Part shown: positions 1 through 8,390 of the stretch, piece after piece
Layout of the letters: every line of letters starts with the position of its first letter
How positions within the stretch are numbered: the stretch's first letter is position 1
Assembly: GCA_938040095.1 (NCBI GenBank)
Contig: CALHXF010000184.1
Location: forward strand, 1 to 35,244
Source: an uncultured Caulobacterales bacterium
GTDB lineage: Bacteria > Pseudomonadota > Alphaproteobacteria > Caulobacterales > Maricaulaceae
Direction: 5' to 3'
Length of the DNA: 35,244 nucleotides
Translations under genes and position numbers: made by a program
Notes under the pieces: generated by a model
Database searches by the model: none
Seen by the model: only the letters and a program-made list of their open reading frames with translations
What the model was told of the DNA's origin: nothing

Positions 1-777
1 GATGATCTTATCCGTGACGAACCAAATCAGCGGCAGATAAATTACGAGCAACGCCATGATGAAATAGGTGTTACCCGCGATATTGGCATCATAGCCCGCG
101 ACAAGGATTTCACCCGCTTCCTCTGTAATCCCGTAAAGCAACGCATCCAACTGACCTGGCGCGACATTGGCCGAAAACCCGCCGGAAACACCGGCAAAAG
201 CTGCGGCGATACCCGCCAACGGATGGCGTCCTGCGCTGGCGAACAAAACACCTGCTAGCGGGATGAGGACCACATAGGCTGCGTCCGCCGCGTGATTGCC
301 CACCATCGCGACGAGTGCAACAACAGGCGTGAGTAGAAATAGCGGGGCCTTTCTGACGGCCGCTCGCATGGCGCTGGCAAATAAGCCGGAACGCTCCGCG
401 ACACCAGCGCCGAGCATCACGACGAGGACATAACCAAGCGGATGAAAATGGGTGAATGTCTTGGGCATCTCGACCCAAAGGCGCGCAATGTTTTCCCCCG
501 AGAGCAAGCTCATCGCAGGAATGATCCCATCTGCACCAATACTAAACCGGTTCTTCTGGCTTTCGGGCATTCCGCCCAACACTTGCTCGCTTAATGTCGC
601 CGACCCGCCCATCAATGAAATCACGACCGAGAGGAGAACCAAGAAGATAATCAGATAGAAAAACAAGAAAACAGGATCAGGCAATTTATTACCCGTCCGT
701 TCAACCCACCCAAGAAACCCCTTTGCGGGGTCTTTGGCGGGCGTGGGGGTCGGGTCGGGTGCTTGCGTATCGGTCAT
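1..777 (-). CDS. AbgT-family transporter (C-terminus cut by window edge)
   Basis: Integral inner-membrane transporter of the AbgT family, known for p-aminobenzoyl-glutamate uptake and, in some members, sulfonamide efflux. Translating the minus strand from the ATG at 777 gives 259 uninterrupted codons to the window edge. The protein begins MTDTQAPDP, then a short cytosolic stretch (GWVERTGNKLPDP) and a first membrane helix near residues 34-52. Family-like segments follow: a helix around LGYVLVVMLGAG, MVGNHAADAAYVV, and a GVSGGFSANVAPGQLDAL loop. Family members are about 500 residues, so roughly half is missing. A GAGAG Shine-Dalgarno-like stretch lies just upstream. It diverges from the beta-lactamase-fold gene at 973. 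The substrate cannot be read from the sequence. Family call strong; exact role open. Confidence 0.88.
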   Translation of the reverse strand, partial: MTDTQAPDPTPTPAKDPAKGFLGWVERTGNKLPDPVFLFFYLIIFLVLLSVVISLMGGSATLSEQVLGGMPESQKNRFSIGADGIIPAMSLLSGENIARLWVEMPKTFTHFHPLGYVLVVMLGAGVAERSGLFASAMRAAVRKAPLFLLTPVVALVAMVGNHAADAAYVVLIPLAGVLFASAGRHPLAGIAAAFAGVSGGFSANVAPGQLDALLYGITEEAGEILVAGYDANIAGNTYFIMALLVIYLPLIWFVTDKII

Positions 778-889
778 GTCTATCTCTCAGATGCGAAAGG
801 TCTAGTGTCATGCCTAAATTGGACAGGGCAATGAAGGCAAGGCTAAAGTGCGATTTGGGTGGCGTCTTGCACCTTGATCCCGAAACGAC

Positions 890-919
890 TTGCGATGACT
901 ACATTTGTAGTTCAATACT
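890..919 (+). promoter_or_regulatory. BlaI/MecI/CopY-type operator dyad within a candidate promoter
   Basis: A perfect dyad ACTACA-TT-TGTAGT occupies 898-911. Its core TACA-NN-TGTA is the half-site arrangement known for the BlaI/MecI/CopY winged-helix repressors, and the mec operator form is ACTACATATGTAGT. It sits between a weak -35 (TTGCGA, 890-895) and a weak -10 (AATACT, 914-919), where a repressor would block RNA polymerase. The downstream gene at 973 has the beta-lactamase fold, which fits this regulator type. No BlaI or BlaR gene lies inside the window. The dyad is directly visible; the regulator assignment is inference. Confidence 0.55.
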
Positions 920-972
920 CGAAGTGTCCGCGAAAGACTGTGCCAAGTTATTCGTGACCAAAGGAGACCAAA

Positions 973-2124
973 ATGAATCGCTATCTACCACCTCTCTTGT
1001 TGACGGCTATCTATTTAACGGCCTGCCAACCCAAGGCGTCTTTGCCAACCACATCTGTTGTAATCACTGCGCCCGACACAATTGGTGTAGATGCCGCTGT
1101 CCGAACTTGGGTCGCCGAGAATAACTTCAATGGGGTGATCGCGGTCGGACGGGGGGCGGAAACGACCTATATTCTCCCCACTGGCGCGGCCAATCATCAG
1201 ACGGGTCAAAAACTGACAGGGCAGACCGTTTTCCAAACGGGGTCCGTAGATAAGCTATTTGCGTCGATTATAGTCTTTGCCTTAGCCGAACGGGGAAAGC
1301 TTGATCTGGACGCCTCGATCTCGATTTATCTAAGTGATGAAATCACGCAGGATAGGGGCGGTATCACGCTAGCGCATCTCCTCTCTAATCGCTCAGGATT
1401 GCCCGCTTCTTTTCGCCCTGTAATGGGACAAATGATGGGTGGGTTGAAGGCTAACCCCGATGCGACACTCAGCGATCTGGGGCTAGACATGACATTAGCA
1501 GAGGCGGTGGCGCGATTTGGGCATGGGAACTTATCCGCGCAACCAGGCACCGCATTTGACTATGTGTACGCTAATTGGGTCTATGTTCACCTCATCCTCG
1601 AAACCGTAACAGGGGCAACTTATGGTGAATTATTGAGTCGTTACGTTTTTGACCCCGTCGGCGCAACGCGTAGCGGCGTCTTTGATATGACGCTGGAGGC
1701 TACGGATGTCGGTGATGAAGATTTCGCTGTCGGCTTTGATGAAGATGATGACTTCCACACAGGTGACTTTCCAATCCCGCCCACGCTTGGGGGTGGCAGC
1801 TATACCAGCGCCGAAGACATGGTGCGAATTTTTGATGGAGTGTATGGAGGTGAATTATTATCCGCGGAGAGTCTCAAACGCTTTTCCACGCTGACAACGT
1901 CAGATGAAAACTATGCTTATGGTGGGCGGGTGATGACATATAAATCATCGCCAGATGCCCTGTATTCTTGGCAATCTGGGTCTAATGGTGCGACGAACAT
2001 TGTCGCAGTTCACTCTATTGAGACAGGCTATAGTTTCATCGCCCTATCTAACACCGCTCACAGCCAAGACGATATGTTTGCGTTATCGCGGGTGGTTGAA
2101 CTCAATGTAGAGGACTCGCCGTAG
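973..2124 (+). CDS. Serine beta-lactamase-fold hydrolase, lipoprotein
   Basis: Serine hydrolase of the beta-lactamase/DD-peptidase (class C-like, Pfam Beta-lactamase) superfamily, 383 residues. The N-terminus is a lipoprotein signal ending in the lipobox LTAC, with acylated Cys18, so it should be anchored to a membrane facing the periplasm. The SxxK motif is S91-V-D-K94 and the YxN motif is Y199-A-N201. A family-typical glycine-rich segment (LGGGSYTSAEDM) follows near residue 275. The start is fixed by an AAAGGAG ribosome site seven bases upstream and by the signal peptide. A BlaI/MecI-type operator lies about 60 bases upstream. Proteins of this subgroup are often esterases or peptidases rather than true beta-lactamases, and nothing here proves antibiotic hydrolysis. 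Confidence 0.88.
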   Translation: MNRYLPPLLLTAIYLTACQPKASLPTTSVVITAPDTIGVDAAVRTWVAENNFNGVIAVGRGAETTYILPTGAANHQTGQKLTGQTVFQTGSVDKLFASIIVFALAERGKLDLDASISIYLSDEITQDRGGITLAHLLSNRSGLPASFRPVMGQMMGGLKANPDATLSDLGLDMTLAEAVARFGHGNLSAQPGTAFDYVYANWVYVHLILETVTGATYGELLSRYVFDPVGATRSGVFDMTLEATDVGDEDFAVGFDEDDDFHTGDFPIPPTLGGGSYTSAEDMVRIFDGVYGGELLSAESLKRFSTLTTSDENYAYGGRVMTYKSSPDALYSWQSGSNGATNIVAVHSIETGYSFIALSNTAHSQDDMFALSRVVELNVEDSP

Positions 2125-2206
2125 TTTTTGACCATAACGTCCCTGTTGGTGCAAAGTGGTCAATTCGCCACTCGTAATACCGATCGACACGTTCTATCTA
2201 GACCTC

Positions 2207-3157
2207 ATGAGCAAACAGACTGAAATATTTGAATTTGACGATGTTGATTTGGTGCGGCGTTTGTGTGGGTCCAACCATGCGAATTTGGCGCTGATCGAGG
2301 AAGCCTTTGGCGTCTATATCGAAGCCCCAGGTTCGGCCGTGCATATTAATGGCGATGGTCCGTCCGTGGCGCGCGCGGGTGAGTTGGTCAAAGAAATCTA
2401 TCAACGGCTTGAGCGCGGTTGGCCGTGTGGCCCGTCCGATATTCGCGCGCTGATCCGCGCGATGGGAAAAGGCAAAGTTAAGGCCGCGATGACGGATGCG
2501 ATCATTCCCTTTCCACGCCGCAGCCCGATTGTTCCAAAGACAAAGCGTCAAGAAAAGTTTATTCATGCCATGCGTGAACAGACGATTACATTTGGTGTCG
2601 GTCCAGCGGGCACGGGGAAAACATTTTTGGCGACCGCCTATGGCGCGTCACTATTGGCGCGGGGCGAGATCACGAAATTTATCGCCTGCCGTCCTGCTGT
2701 TGAGGCGGGCGAACGTCTCGGCTTTTTGCCAGGTGATTTGAACGAAAAAGTTGATCCCTACATGCAACCGATCTGGGATGCGCTGCACATGGTGTTGGGT
2801 AAGGATGAAGTCGATCGACGCCGCGCAACTGGCGATATCGAAATTGCGCCGTTGGCGTTCATGCGAGGTCGCACGCTGTCTGATGCTTTTGTTGTCATTG
2901 ACGAAGCACAAAATGCGACAATTCCACAGATGAAAATGGTTCTGACGCGATTGGGGGAACGCGCAAAATATGCGGTCACGGGTGATCCGACGCAAACGGA
3001 TCTTCCGCGCGGACAAACCTCTGGCTTGGCACATGCGCTGGGTATCCTCGAAGGTATCAAAGGCATTGAGCAGATTAAATTTCTCGCCAGTGATGTTGTG
3101 CGTCATCCGCTCGTTGGGAAAATCGTCAATGCCTATGAGAGTGGGCCGAAAGATTAG
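2207..3157 (+). CDS. ybeZ: PhoH-like ATPase YbeZ
   Basis: PhoH/YbeZ family NTPase, a cytosolic protein linked with YbeY in RNA handling. From the ATG at 2207 it is 316 residues. An N-terminal KH-like region (VYIEAPGSAVHI) precedes the ATPase domain. Walker A is G132-PAGTGKT139 and Walker B is VVIDE with D232-E233. An in-frame GTG at 2156 would add 17 residues; neither start has a clear Shine-Dalgarno, and I prefer the ATG because MSKQTEIFEFDD looks like the family's normal beginning. It heads the conserved phoH-ybeY-corC-lnt run. The miaB gene often found upstream in this class is not here. Confidence 0.93.
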   Translation: MSKQTEIFEFDDVDLVRRLCGSNHANLALIEEAFGVYIEAPGSAVHINGDGPSVARAGELVKEIYQRLERGWPCGPSDIRALIRAMGKGKVKAAMTDAIIPFPRRSPIVPKTKRQEKFIHAMREQTITFGVGPAGTGKTFLATAYGASLLARGEITKFIACRPAVEAGERLGFLPGDLNEKVDPYMQPIWDALHMVLGKDEVDRRRATGDIEIAPLAFMRGRTLSDAFVVIDEAQNATIPQMKMVLTRLGERAKYAVTGDPTQTDLPRGQTSGLAHALGILEGIKGIEQIKFLASDVVRHPLVGKIVNAYESGPKD

Positions 3158-3191
3158 GCAATGACGATTAAGTGACCCCTGTGCACCGCGC

Positions 3192-3210
3192 TTTCCCCTT
3201 CAAAGGGAAA
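3192..3210 (+). other. Small hairpin between ybeZ and ybeY
   Basis: TTTCCC (3192-3197) and GGGAAA (3205-3210) form a six-pair stem with a seven-base loop in the 70-base gap before ybeY. No T-run follows, so it is more likely a processing or stability element in a co-transcript than a terminator. Confidence 0.3.
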
Positions 3211-3227
3211 CTTGTAAGGGCGCGGCG

Positions 3228-3674
3228 ATGAACGCGTCTATCGACATTGCTATACAATCCGAAGGGTGGCCTGAATCCGAGGACCTGATCGCGCGCGCCG
3301 TTGCGGCTGTATCGGATCAATTCGAGGACCCCCGCGTCGGCGAGCTATCGGTTGTCTTATCAGATGACGCGCAAGTGCAGGTTTTGAACCGTGACTATCG
3401 CGGTAAAGACGCACCAACGAATGTGCTATCCTTCCCGCAAGCGGGTATGTTGCTGGGTGACATTGTTTTGGCGCGTGAAACTGTAGCCCGAGAGGCCAAA
3501 GATAAGAGTGCTTCATTTAACGCGCATTTCACACATTTGCTGATACATGGCTGGCTGCATCTACAGGGCTTTGATCACCTCACCGATGAAACGGCTGAGG
3601 AAATGGAATCCATTGAAATTGCGGCCTTGGCCACGCTGGGCATTGACAACCCGTATCAGGTAAACGACGAATAA
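3228..3674 (+). CDS. ybeY: rRNA maturation endoribonuclease YbeY
   Basis: Zinc-dependent single-strand endoribonuclease needed for 16S rRNA 3'-end maturation and late 70S ribosome quality control. At 148 residues it has the usual family length. The H3xH5xH metal site is complete: H107, H111 and H117 in HGWLHLQGFDH. The conserved LNRDYRGKDAPTNVLSFP stretch lies before it. An AAGGG Shine-Dalgarno precedes the ATG. It follows its functional partner ybeZ by 70 bases and ends eight bases before corC, so all three probably share a transcript. Confidence 0.96.
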   Translation: MNASIDIAIQSEGWPESEDLIARAVAAVSDQFEDPRVGELSVVLSDDAQVQVLNRDYRGKDAPTNVLSFPQAGMLLGDIVLARETVAREAKDKSASFNAHFTHLLIHGWLHLQGFDHLTDETAEEMESIEIAALATLGIDNPYQVNDE

Positions 3675-3681
3675 TTCTATT

Positions 3682-4650
3682 ATGACCGATGAAAGCCCCC
3701 TTCAGGCACCTCCCAAACGTCGCTTGCGCGACCTCCTCAAACGTCCATCCCCGCAGGCTGCGGTCACACCGCGCGCGTCTGATCTGTCGCAAAGCCGCAT
3801 GGTCTCCGCCGCAGAGCGTTTTCATCGTTTGCGCGTTGATGATGTGATGGTGCCGCGTGCCGATATTGTCGCCGTCGAAAGCGCTTGCAAGCTCACGGAT
3901 TTATCTGACGCCTTCAAAGCGGCGGGTCACTCTCGTTTACCCGTTTATAAAGAGACCCTCGATGAACCAACGGGGATGGTGCATATTAAAGACTTACTGC
4001 CTTACCTCATGTTGGACGCCAAGGGCCGCACCAACAAAACTTACCCAAACAAGAAAGTGTTGCAGTATATCAAACGCGAAGTGCTCTTCGTGCCACCCTC
4101 AATGTTGGCGCAAGATCTCCTGCGGCGGATGCAGGGACGTCGAATTCATATGGCGATTGTCGTCGATGAATATGGCGGCACGGATGGTATTGTTACGATT
4201 GAAGACCTCATTGAAACGATCGTTGGCGATATTGACGATGAACACGACGAGCAAGACCCCGAAGTCCAAATCGTAACAGGCAAGGGCGGGCGTTCGGTTT
4301 GGGAAGCGGATGCGCGTATTCACATTGATGATTTCGAAGAGGCCTTAGGCCGCGATTTTGCGACCCCCGACGAAGAAGACGATGTGGACACGCTTGGCGG
4401 GTTGATCTTTACGCTTGCGGGGCGTGTGCCAGAGCGCGGCGAAATCATTCGCCATGCGTCAGGCCTAGAGTTCGAAGTTATGGACGCAGACTCGCGCCGC
4501 GTGAAACGCCTTCGGATTTCTGACGCCAAGCGAAAGTCTGATGCAGATGAGGCATTAGATAAACCAAAGTCGGATAAGGCGGCGGCAAAAACTACGGTCT
4601 CAGAAGAGGACATAAACGTTCCAAAGCCCGATCCGACACAGGGGTCATAA
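3682..4650 (+). CDS. corC: CorC/TlyC-type CBS-domain protein (short form)
   Basis: Hemolysin-C/CorC family protein of 322 residues, linked in other bacteria to magnesium/cobalt homeostasis. It is the short form without the DUF21 membrane domain. The first CBS region begins near [14 protein letters not shown] (about residues 53-66) and the second covers [12 protein letters not shown] to [16 protein letters not shown] (about 135-175). The C-terminal CorC_HlyC transporter-associated domain ends near [17 protein letters not shown] Lys/Asp-rich tail of about 40 residues is low-complexity. The start lies seven bases after the ybeY stop, implying translational coupling. This position between ybeY and lnt is conserved across alphaproteobacteria. 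Confidence 0.92.
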   Translation: MTDESPLQAPPKRRLRDLLKRPSPQAAVTPRASDLSQSRMVSAAERFHRLRVDDVMVPRADIVAVESACKLTDLSDAFKAAGHSRLPVYKETLDEPTGMVHIKDLLPYLMLDAKGRTNKTYPNKKVLQYIKREVLFVPPSMLAQDLLRRMQGRRIHMAIVVDEYGGTDGIVTIEDLIETIVGDIDDEHDEQDPEVQIVTGKGGRSVWEADARIHIDDFEEALGRDFATPDEEDDVDTLGGLIFTLAGRVPERGEIIRHASGLEFEVMDADSRRVKRLRISDAKRKSDADEALDKPKSDKAAAKTTVSEEDINVPKPDPTQGS

Positions 4651-4663
4651 AGTCAGACACGAT

Positions 4664-6253
4664 ATGAATGTTCCTTTTATATTGCGGTCCAAAGGTTGGC
4701 GCGGACGTGGCCTTGGGTTGGTCTTGGGCGCACTGGCGGTTCTGGGTCATGCGCCTTTTCACTTTTGGCCTGTCACGCTGATATCCTTCGCCGTTTTATA
4801 TGCGAGATTGCAGTGGGTCGCGGATGAAGACCGGCCTGGACGACGGGGGTTCTCCGTCGCGCTATGGTGGGCCGTCGGATATTTCGCGGCAGGGACATTT
4901 TGGGTGGGGTCTGCTTTCATCGAGCGTGGTCCTGAATTTATTCCCGTCATGCCATTCATGGTGGCAGGGCTTGCTTTCTTACTGGCTTTCTTTTGGGCTT
5001 TGGCGGGTGCGTTTTTCGCCCGTGCGCGTCTGGCAGGGCCAATGGCTGTCCTTGCTTTTACGGCCGCATTCACCCTAGCCGAAATCGCAAGAGGCAATGC
5101 GTTCGGCGGATTTCCGTGGAACTTGACTGCCTATATCTTTGAAGCGGGGTCGCGTCCGTCCCAAGTTGCGCGATGGATGGGGGCTTATGGTCTTTCGGCT
5201 TTGGTCCTCTTGATGGGGGCAGCTCTGGGGCAGGCAATTTTCTGGCGGAAACGGGTGTGGCCGTTTGCGGTGACGAGTCTTCCGCTCTTAGTGATTTACG
5301 GAATTGGACATGTCCGTCTTTCAAATGCGGAGTTAGAATTTCATGACGACATAAACCTACGCATCGTTTCGGTGCCATTTAAGCAATCTGAAATGATGAC
5401 GCCCGATACGGCTGTCGGTGTCACCAACCAATTTATTCGCGCCAGTGTCTCGCCCGGTATTAAAGACGTATCGCATTTGATTTGGCCAGAGGGCGCGGTC
5501 CGTGGATTTGGCGGACCCGCAATGGATGACCCTGATCTATTATATGCGATGGGGTCGGCTCTATCTGATGGGGATACAACGCCGCCTGTTTGGTTGATGA
5601 ATTCGCTTCAGACCGAGATTGAGCAAGGCCGACGTCGATATTACAATGCGTCCGTCGCGATTATATTCGACGAAAACGGCGTCGCGGCCGTTGCGGGATC
5701 AAATCGCAAACGAAAACTGGTCGCATTTGGCGAACATATCCCGATGATGGACTGGTTCGAGGACGTGCAATTCCCTCTCATTTCGACGAATCTGGCGTCG
5801 ATTTCACCCGCCAAGACAAAGACCTTGATCGATTTCCCTGGCTTGCCACGCGTATCCCCGCAACTTTGTTACGAAGTGGCCTTTCCCGGACTCACCCCCA
5901 TAGACCTAGAAAACCCTGCCGAATTCATCCTCAACCAGTCTAATGATGCGTGGTTCGGGCGCAGCGCGGGACCTGCGCAGCACGCCAATATTGCGCGGTA
6001 TCGTGCCATAGAAACGGGCTTACCGATTGTTCGCGCCGCGTCGAACGGGATCAGTGGTATTTTTGATCCCTACGGCCGTGTTCACGGTAAGGTTGCGGTC
6101 ACAAATGTGTCTTTTCTTGACACACGGTTGATTAAGCCACTGAAATTCAACAGTAAGATTAAACTCATCGAAAGATTGCTGCTCTTGATAAGTTTATCAA
6201 CATGCGTCATAAGCTCGCGCATTGGTAGACGTGGTGTGGGACCACGTCGCTAA
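4664..6253 (+). CDS. lnt: Apolipoprotein N-acyltransferase
   Basis: Inner-membrane enzyme that N-acylates the lipid-modified cysteine of apolipoproteins, the last step of lipoprotein maturation. The 529 residues match the family. About six N-terminal membrane helices (residues 15-220) are followed by a periplasmic carbon-nitrogen hydrolase domain. The catalytic triad is visible: Glu276 in IWPEGAV, Lys in KRKLVAFGEHIP (residues 349-351), and Cys402 in PQLCYEV. A final hydrophobic segment lies near the C-terminus. The start is 13 bases after corC. Several predicted lipoproteins in this window (973, 12105, 14800, 32788) would be its substrates. Confidence 0.96.
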   Translation: MNVPFILRSKGWRGRGLGLVLGALAVLGHAPFHFWPVTLISFAVLYARLQWVADEDRPGRRGFSVALWWAVGYFAAGTFWVGSAFIERGPEFIPVMPFMVAGLAFLLAFFWALAGAFFARARLAGPMAVLAFTAAFTLAEIARGNAFGGFPWNLTAYIFEAGSRPSQVARWMGAYGLSALVLLMGAALGQAIFWRKRVWPFAVTSLPLLVIYGIGHVRLSNAELEFHDDINLRIVSVPFKQSEMMTPDTAVGVTNQFIRASVSPGIKDVSHLIWPEGAVRGFGGPAMDDPDLLYAMGSALSDGDTTPPVWLMNSLQTEIEQGRRRYYNASVAIIFDENGVAAVAGSNRKRKLVAFGEHIPMMDWFEDVQFPLISTNLASISPAKTKTLIDFPGLPRVSPQLCYEVAFPGLTPIDLENPAEFILNQSNDAWFGRSAGPAQHANIARYRAIETGLPIVRAASNGISGIFDPYGRVHGKVAVTNVSFLDTRLIKPLKFNSKIKLIERLLLLISLSTCVISSRIGRRGVGPRR

Positions 6254-6288
6254 CTTAGAAACTTAAATAGTAGAGACGTTCGTCATTT

Positions 6289-6304
6289 TTGGTGGGGGCA
6301 CCAA
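6289..6304 (+). promoter_or_regulatory. Inverted repeat upstream of the XRE regulator gene
   Basis: TTGGTG-GGGG-CACCAA is a perfect six-base-pair dyad with a four-base centre, in the 91-base gap between lnt and the XRE gene. It is preceded by T5 but not followed by a T-run, so a plus-strand terminator for lnt is unlikely. GACA-TT-TGTC follows at 6305-6314. An operator for the adjacent regulator is plausible but unproven. Confidence 0.35.
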
Positions 6305-6344
6305 GACATTTGTCACTTGGCACTGAACGTAGATGGGATGAATT

Positions 6345-6779
6345 ATGACTGAAAAACTTGGGCCACGCTCACCGAATCCGGTGGACGTGCATGTTGGCGC
6401 GCGTGTTCGACTCCGCCGTAAAATACTCCGTATGAGTCAAGAGAAACTCGGCGACCAATTGGGCGTCACGTTTCAACAAGTACAAAAATATGAACGCGGC
6501 GCGAACCGCGTTGGTGCCTCACGTCTTTGGAAACTTTCAGAAGTTTTAGATGTACCTGTTGGATTTTTCTACGATGGCTTGTCGACTGAATATGGCGGTC
6601 AATCCGATAATCCTGCGCTTTTGTCCGCGGGACCAGATGAAGCACCAATCGTGTATGATTTCATCAACTCGACAGATGGCGTCAGCCTCGCAAAAGCTGT
6701 GTTGAAGATCAAAAACAAAGCGGTCCGCCGTCAAATTTTGGAACTTGCACGCTCTTTGGGTGAATCTGAGGAAGAATAG
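6345..6779 (+). CDS. XRE-family helix-turn-helix regulator
   Basis: DNA-binding protein of 144 residues. A Cro/C1-type helix-turn-helix spans about residues 17-72 (VGARVRLRRKIL, SQEKLGDQLGVTFQQVQKYERG, LWKLSEVLDVPVGFFY). The rest is a conserved helical C-terminal region ending LARSLGESEEE. A regulator of this type between lnt and metK/trmB is a standing feature of alphaproteobacterial genomes. Here metK, which usually follows, is absent and trmB comes next. Two small dyads lie just upstream and could serve autoregulation. No ligand domain is apparent and its targets are unknown. Confidence 0.9.
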   Translation: MTEKLGPRSPNPVDVHVGARVRLRRKILRMSQEKLGDQLGVTFQQVQKYERGANRVGASRLWKLSEVLDVPVGFFYDGLSTEYGGQSDNPALLSAGPDEAPIVYDFINSTDGVSLAKAVLKIKNKAVRRQILELARSLGESEEE

Positions 6780-6810
6780 CGCTTTATTGCGTCACGCACT
6801 CGCCCTATAG

Positions 6811-6833
6811 GCCCGTCTTATTGTGAGGCGGGC
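6811..6833 (+). terminator. Possible terminator after the XRE gene
   Basis: GCCCGTCT and AGGCGGGC form an eight-pair stem (one G-T pair) with a seven-base loop, 32 bases after the XRE stop. The downstream sequence is only weakly T-rich, so intrinsic termination would be inefficient. It may alternatively stabilise the 3' end. Confidence 0.4.
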
Positions 6834-6888
6834 TGAATCTGAGATTTTGCCTGATCTGAAGTAGGCCCTGATCTTAAATAGGTGAGAC

Positions 6889-7596
6889 ATGAGTTTCGAC
6901 CGCGAGTCAGATAAATTTCGAACATTTGGGCGGGCCAAGGGCCGCCCATTGTCACCGCATGTCCAAGCGGTTTGGGATGAAACCTTTCCGAAACTGAAAT
7001 GGGACATCGACGCACCACTTTCTGATCTCGAGGCGAAAGATGAGCTTTGGCTCGAGATCGGATTTGGCGGTGCCGAACATTTGCTTTGGCAAGCCGAGGC
7101 TCATCCAGATATTCATTTGATTGGCGCAGAACCGTTCATGAACGGTGTTGCAAAAGCTGTGCGCGGCGCCGCGGAAGCTAACCTTACGAACCTGTCTCTG
7201 CATTACGGCGATGTACGCGATGTGTTGGCGGCGCTGCCTGATCATTCATTATCACGAATTTTCATTTTGTTTCCTGATCCGTGGCCAAAAACACGCCATA
7301 ATAAGCGCCGCCTTCTGCGCTCTAAATTCATTGCAGAACTTTACCGTGTCTTGAAGCCGGGGGGTGAATTGCGATTTGCCTCTGATATTATTCATTATGT
7401 GGATTGGACGTTGAGCCGCCTAAAACGCTTTACTGGCGAAGATGGTGGCGGTTGGTCGTTCACCCATGACGGCGTAAAACAATGGCGCGTTCGCGGCGAT
7501 GATTGGCCAGGAACACGCTATGAGGCTAAAGCGGGCCGCGAAGGTCGTCCTTGCCATTATTTCAAATTCTTAAAAACTGAACCCAACCCAAAATAA
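6889..7596 (+). CDS. trmB: tRNA (guanine-N7)-methyltransferase
   Basis: Catalyses SAM-dependent m7G46 formation in the variable loop of tRNA; cytosolic. It has 235 residues. The SAM-binding strand-loop is L55-EIGFGGAEH, and the family signature [14 protein letters not shown] begins at F128. The C-terminal GTRYEAKA segment is also characteristic. An AGGTGAG ribosome site fixes the start. In many relatives metK precedes it and the RNA-related gene order continues downstream; here it is followed by rph after 25 bases, suggesting co-transcription. Confidence 0.95.
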   Translation: MSFDRESDKFRTFGRAKGRPLSPHVQAVWDETFPKLKWDIDAPLSDLEAKDELWLEIGFGGAEHLLWQAEAHPDIHLIGAEPFMNGVAKAVRGAAEANLTNLSLHYGDVRDVLAALPDHSLSRIFILFPDPWPKTRHNKRRLLRSKFIAELYRVLKPGGELRFASDIIHYVDWTLSRLKRFTGEDGGGWSFTHDGVKQWRVRGDDWPGTRYEAKAGREGRPCHYFKFLKTEPNPK

Positions 7597-7621
7597 ACTC
7601 TCTCAAAGAAATGGAACTACT

Positions 7622-8338
7622 ATGCGTCCCAATGATCGTGCCTTGGATGAACTCCGTAATGTCTCCTTTGAAACAGGCGCGAACGCCTACGCTGAAGGAT
7701 CATGTCTGGTAAAATTTGGCGGCACACATGTGTTGTGCACGGCTAGTATCGATGCAGGTATTCCGCGTTGGCTAAAGGGCAAAGGGCGCGGCTGGGTCAC
7801 GGCTGAATATGGCATGCTCCCGCGCTCCACTCATACACGTAACAGCCGTGAAGCGGCACGTGGTAAACAAAGCGGCCGAACGATTGAAATTTCACGCCTA
7901 ATTGGTCGATCCCTAAGGGCCGTTATTGATTTGGAGAGGCTGGGCGAACGTCAAATCATCATCGATTGCGATGTCATGCAGGCCGATGGTGGCACACGTA
8001 CGGCGTCCATTTCTGGCGGTTGGGTTGCACTTTGGTTGGCCTGTGAGACGCTTGTCAAATCGGGCGAGTTGACTGAAAATCCAGTCTTTGCCAATATGGC
8101 GGCTGTGTCTTGCGGCATCGTTGACGGGACATGCCGCCTCGATCTCGAATATACAGAAGACAGTGCAGCGCAGGCGGATGCGAATTTCGTACTCACCGAT
8201 GTTGGCGGAATTATCGAAGTTCAAGCCAGTGCCGAAGATACGCCATTCTCCGCAGACGAAATGGCCGAACTTACACGTCTTGCTGTCACAGGCATCAAAG
8301 AGCTGTGCGCTATGCAACAAGCCGCGATTAAAGGGTAG
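7622..8338 (+). CDS. rph: Ribonuclease PH
   Basis: Phosphorolytic 3'-5' exoribonuclease that trims the 3' ends of tRNA precursors and other RNAs. The 238 residues match the family, with the start [14 protein letters not shown] and internal signatures [17 protein letters not shown] and [17 protein letters not shown]. The phosphate/RNA-binding arginines in the early segment appear intact, so it looks functional, unlike the frameshifted rph of some E. coli K-12 strains. It follows trmB by 25 bases. rdgB, a common next gene in related genomes, is not here; an alpha/beta hydrolase follows. Confidence 0.96.
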   Translation: MRPNDRALDELRNVSFETGANAYAEGSCLVKFGGTHVLCTASIDAGIPRWLKGKGRGWVTAEYGMLPRSTHTRNSREAARGKQSGRTIEISRLIGRSLRAVIDLERLGERQIIIDCDVMQADGGTRTASISGGWVALWLACETLVKSGELTENPVFANMAAVSCGIVDGTCRLDLEYTEDSAAQADANFVLTDVGGIIEVQASAEDTPFSADEMAELTRLAVTGIKELCAMQQAAIKG

Positions 8339-8358
8339 ACCTCATTAGAAAGGCGCGG

Positions 8359-8374
8359 CTTCAAAAGTTTGAAG
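8359..8374 (+). repeat. 16-base dyad before the alpha/beta hydrolase gene
   Basis: CTTCAAA-AG-TTTGAAG is a perfect seven-base inverted repeat with a two-base centre, 17 bases before the hydrolase ATG. The tight centre suits a dimeric DNA-binding protein better than an RNA hairpin. No regulator is assigned. Confidence 0.4.
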
Positions 8375-8390
8375 AAGACGTGAGTTGAAC

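Noticed and set aside
723-1124. Open frame on the plus strand across the divergent promoter
   Set aside because: It overlaps the 5' ends of two well-supported genes, has no ribosome site and no family features.
2156-2206. GTG start adding 17 residues to YbeZ
   Set aside because: No ribosome site, and the added residues do not look like the family; kept only as an alternative.
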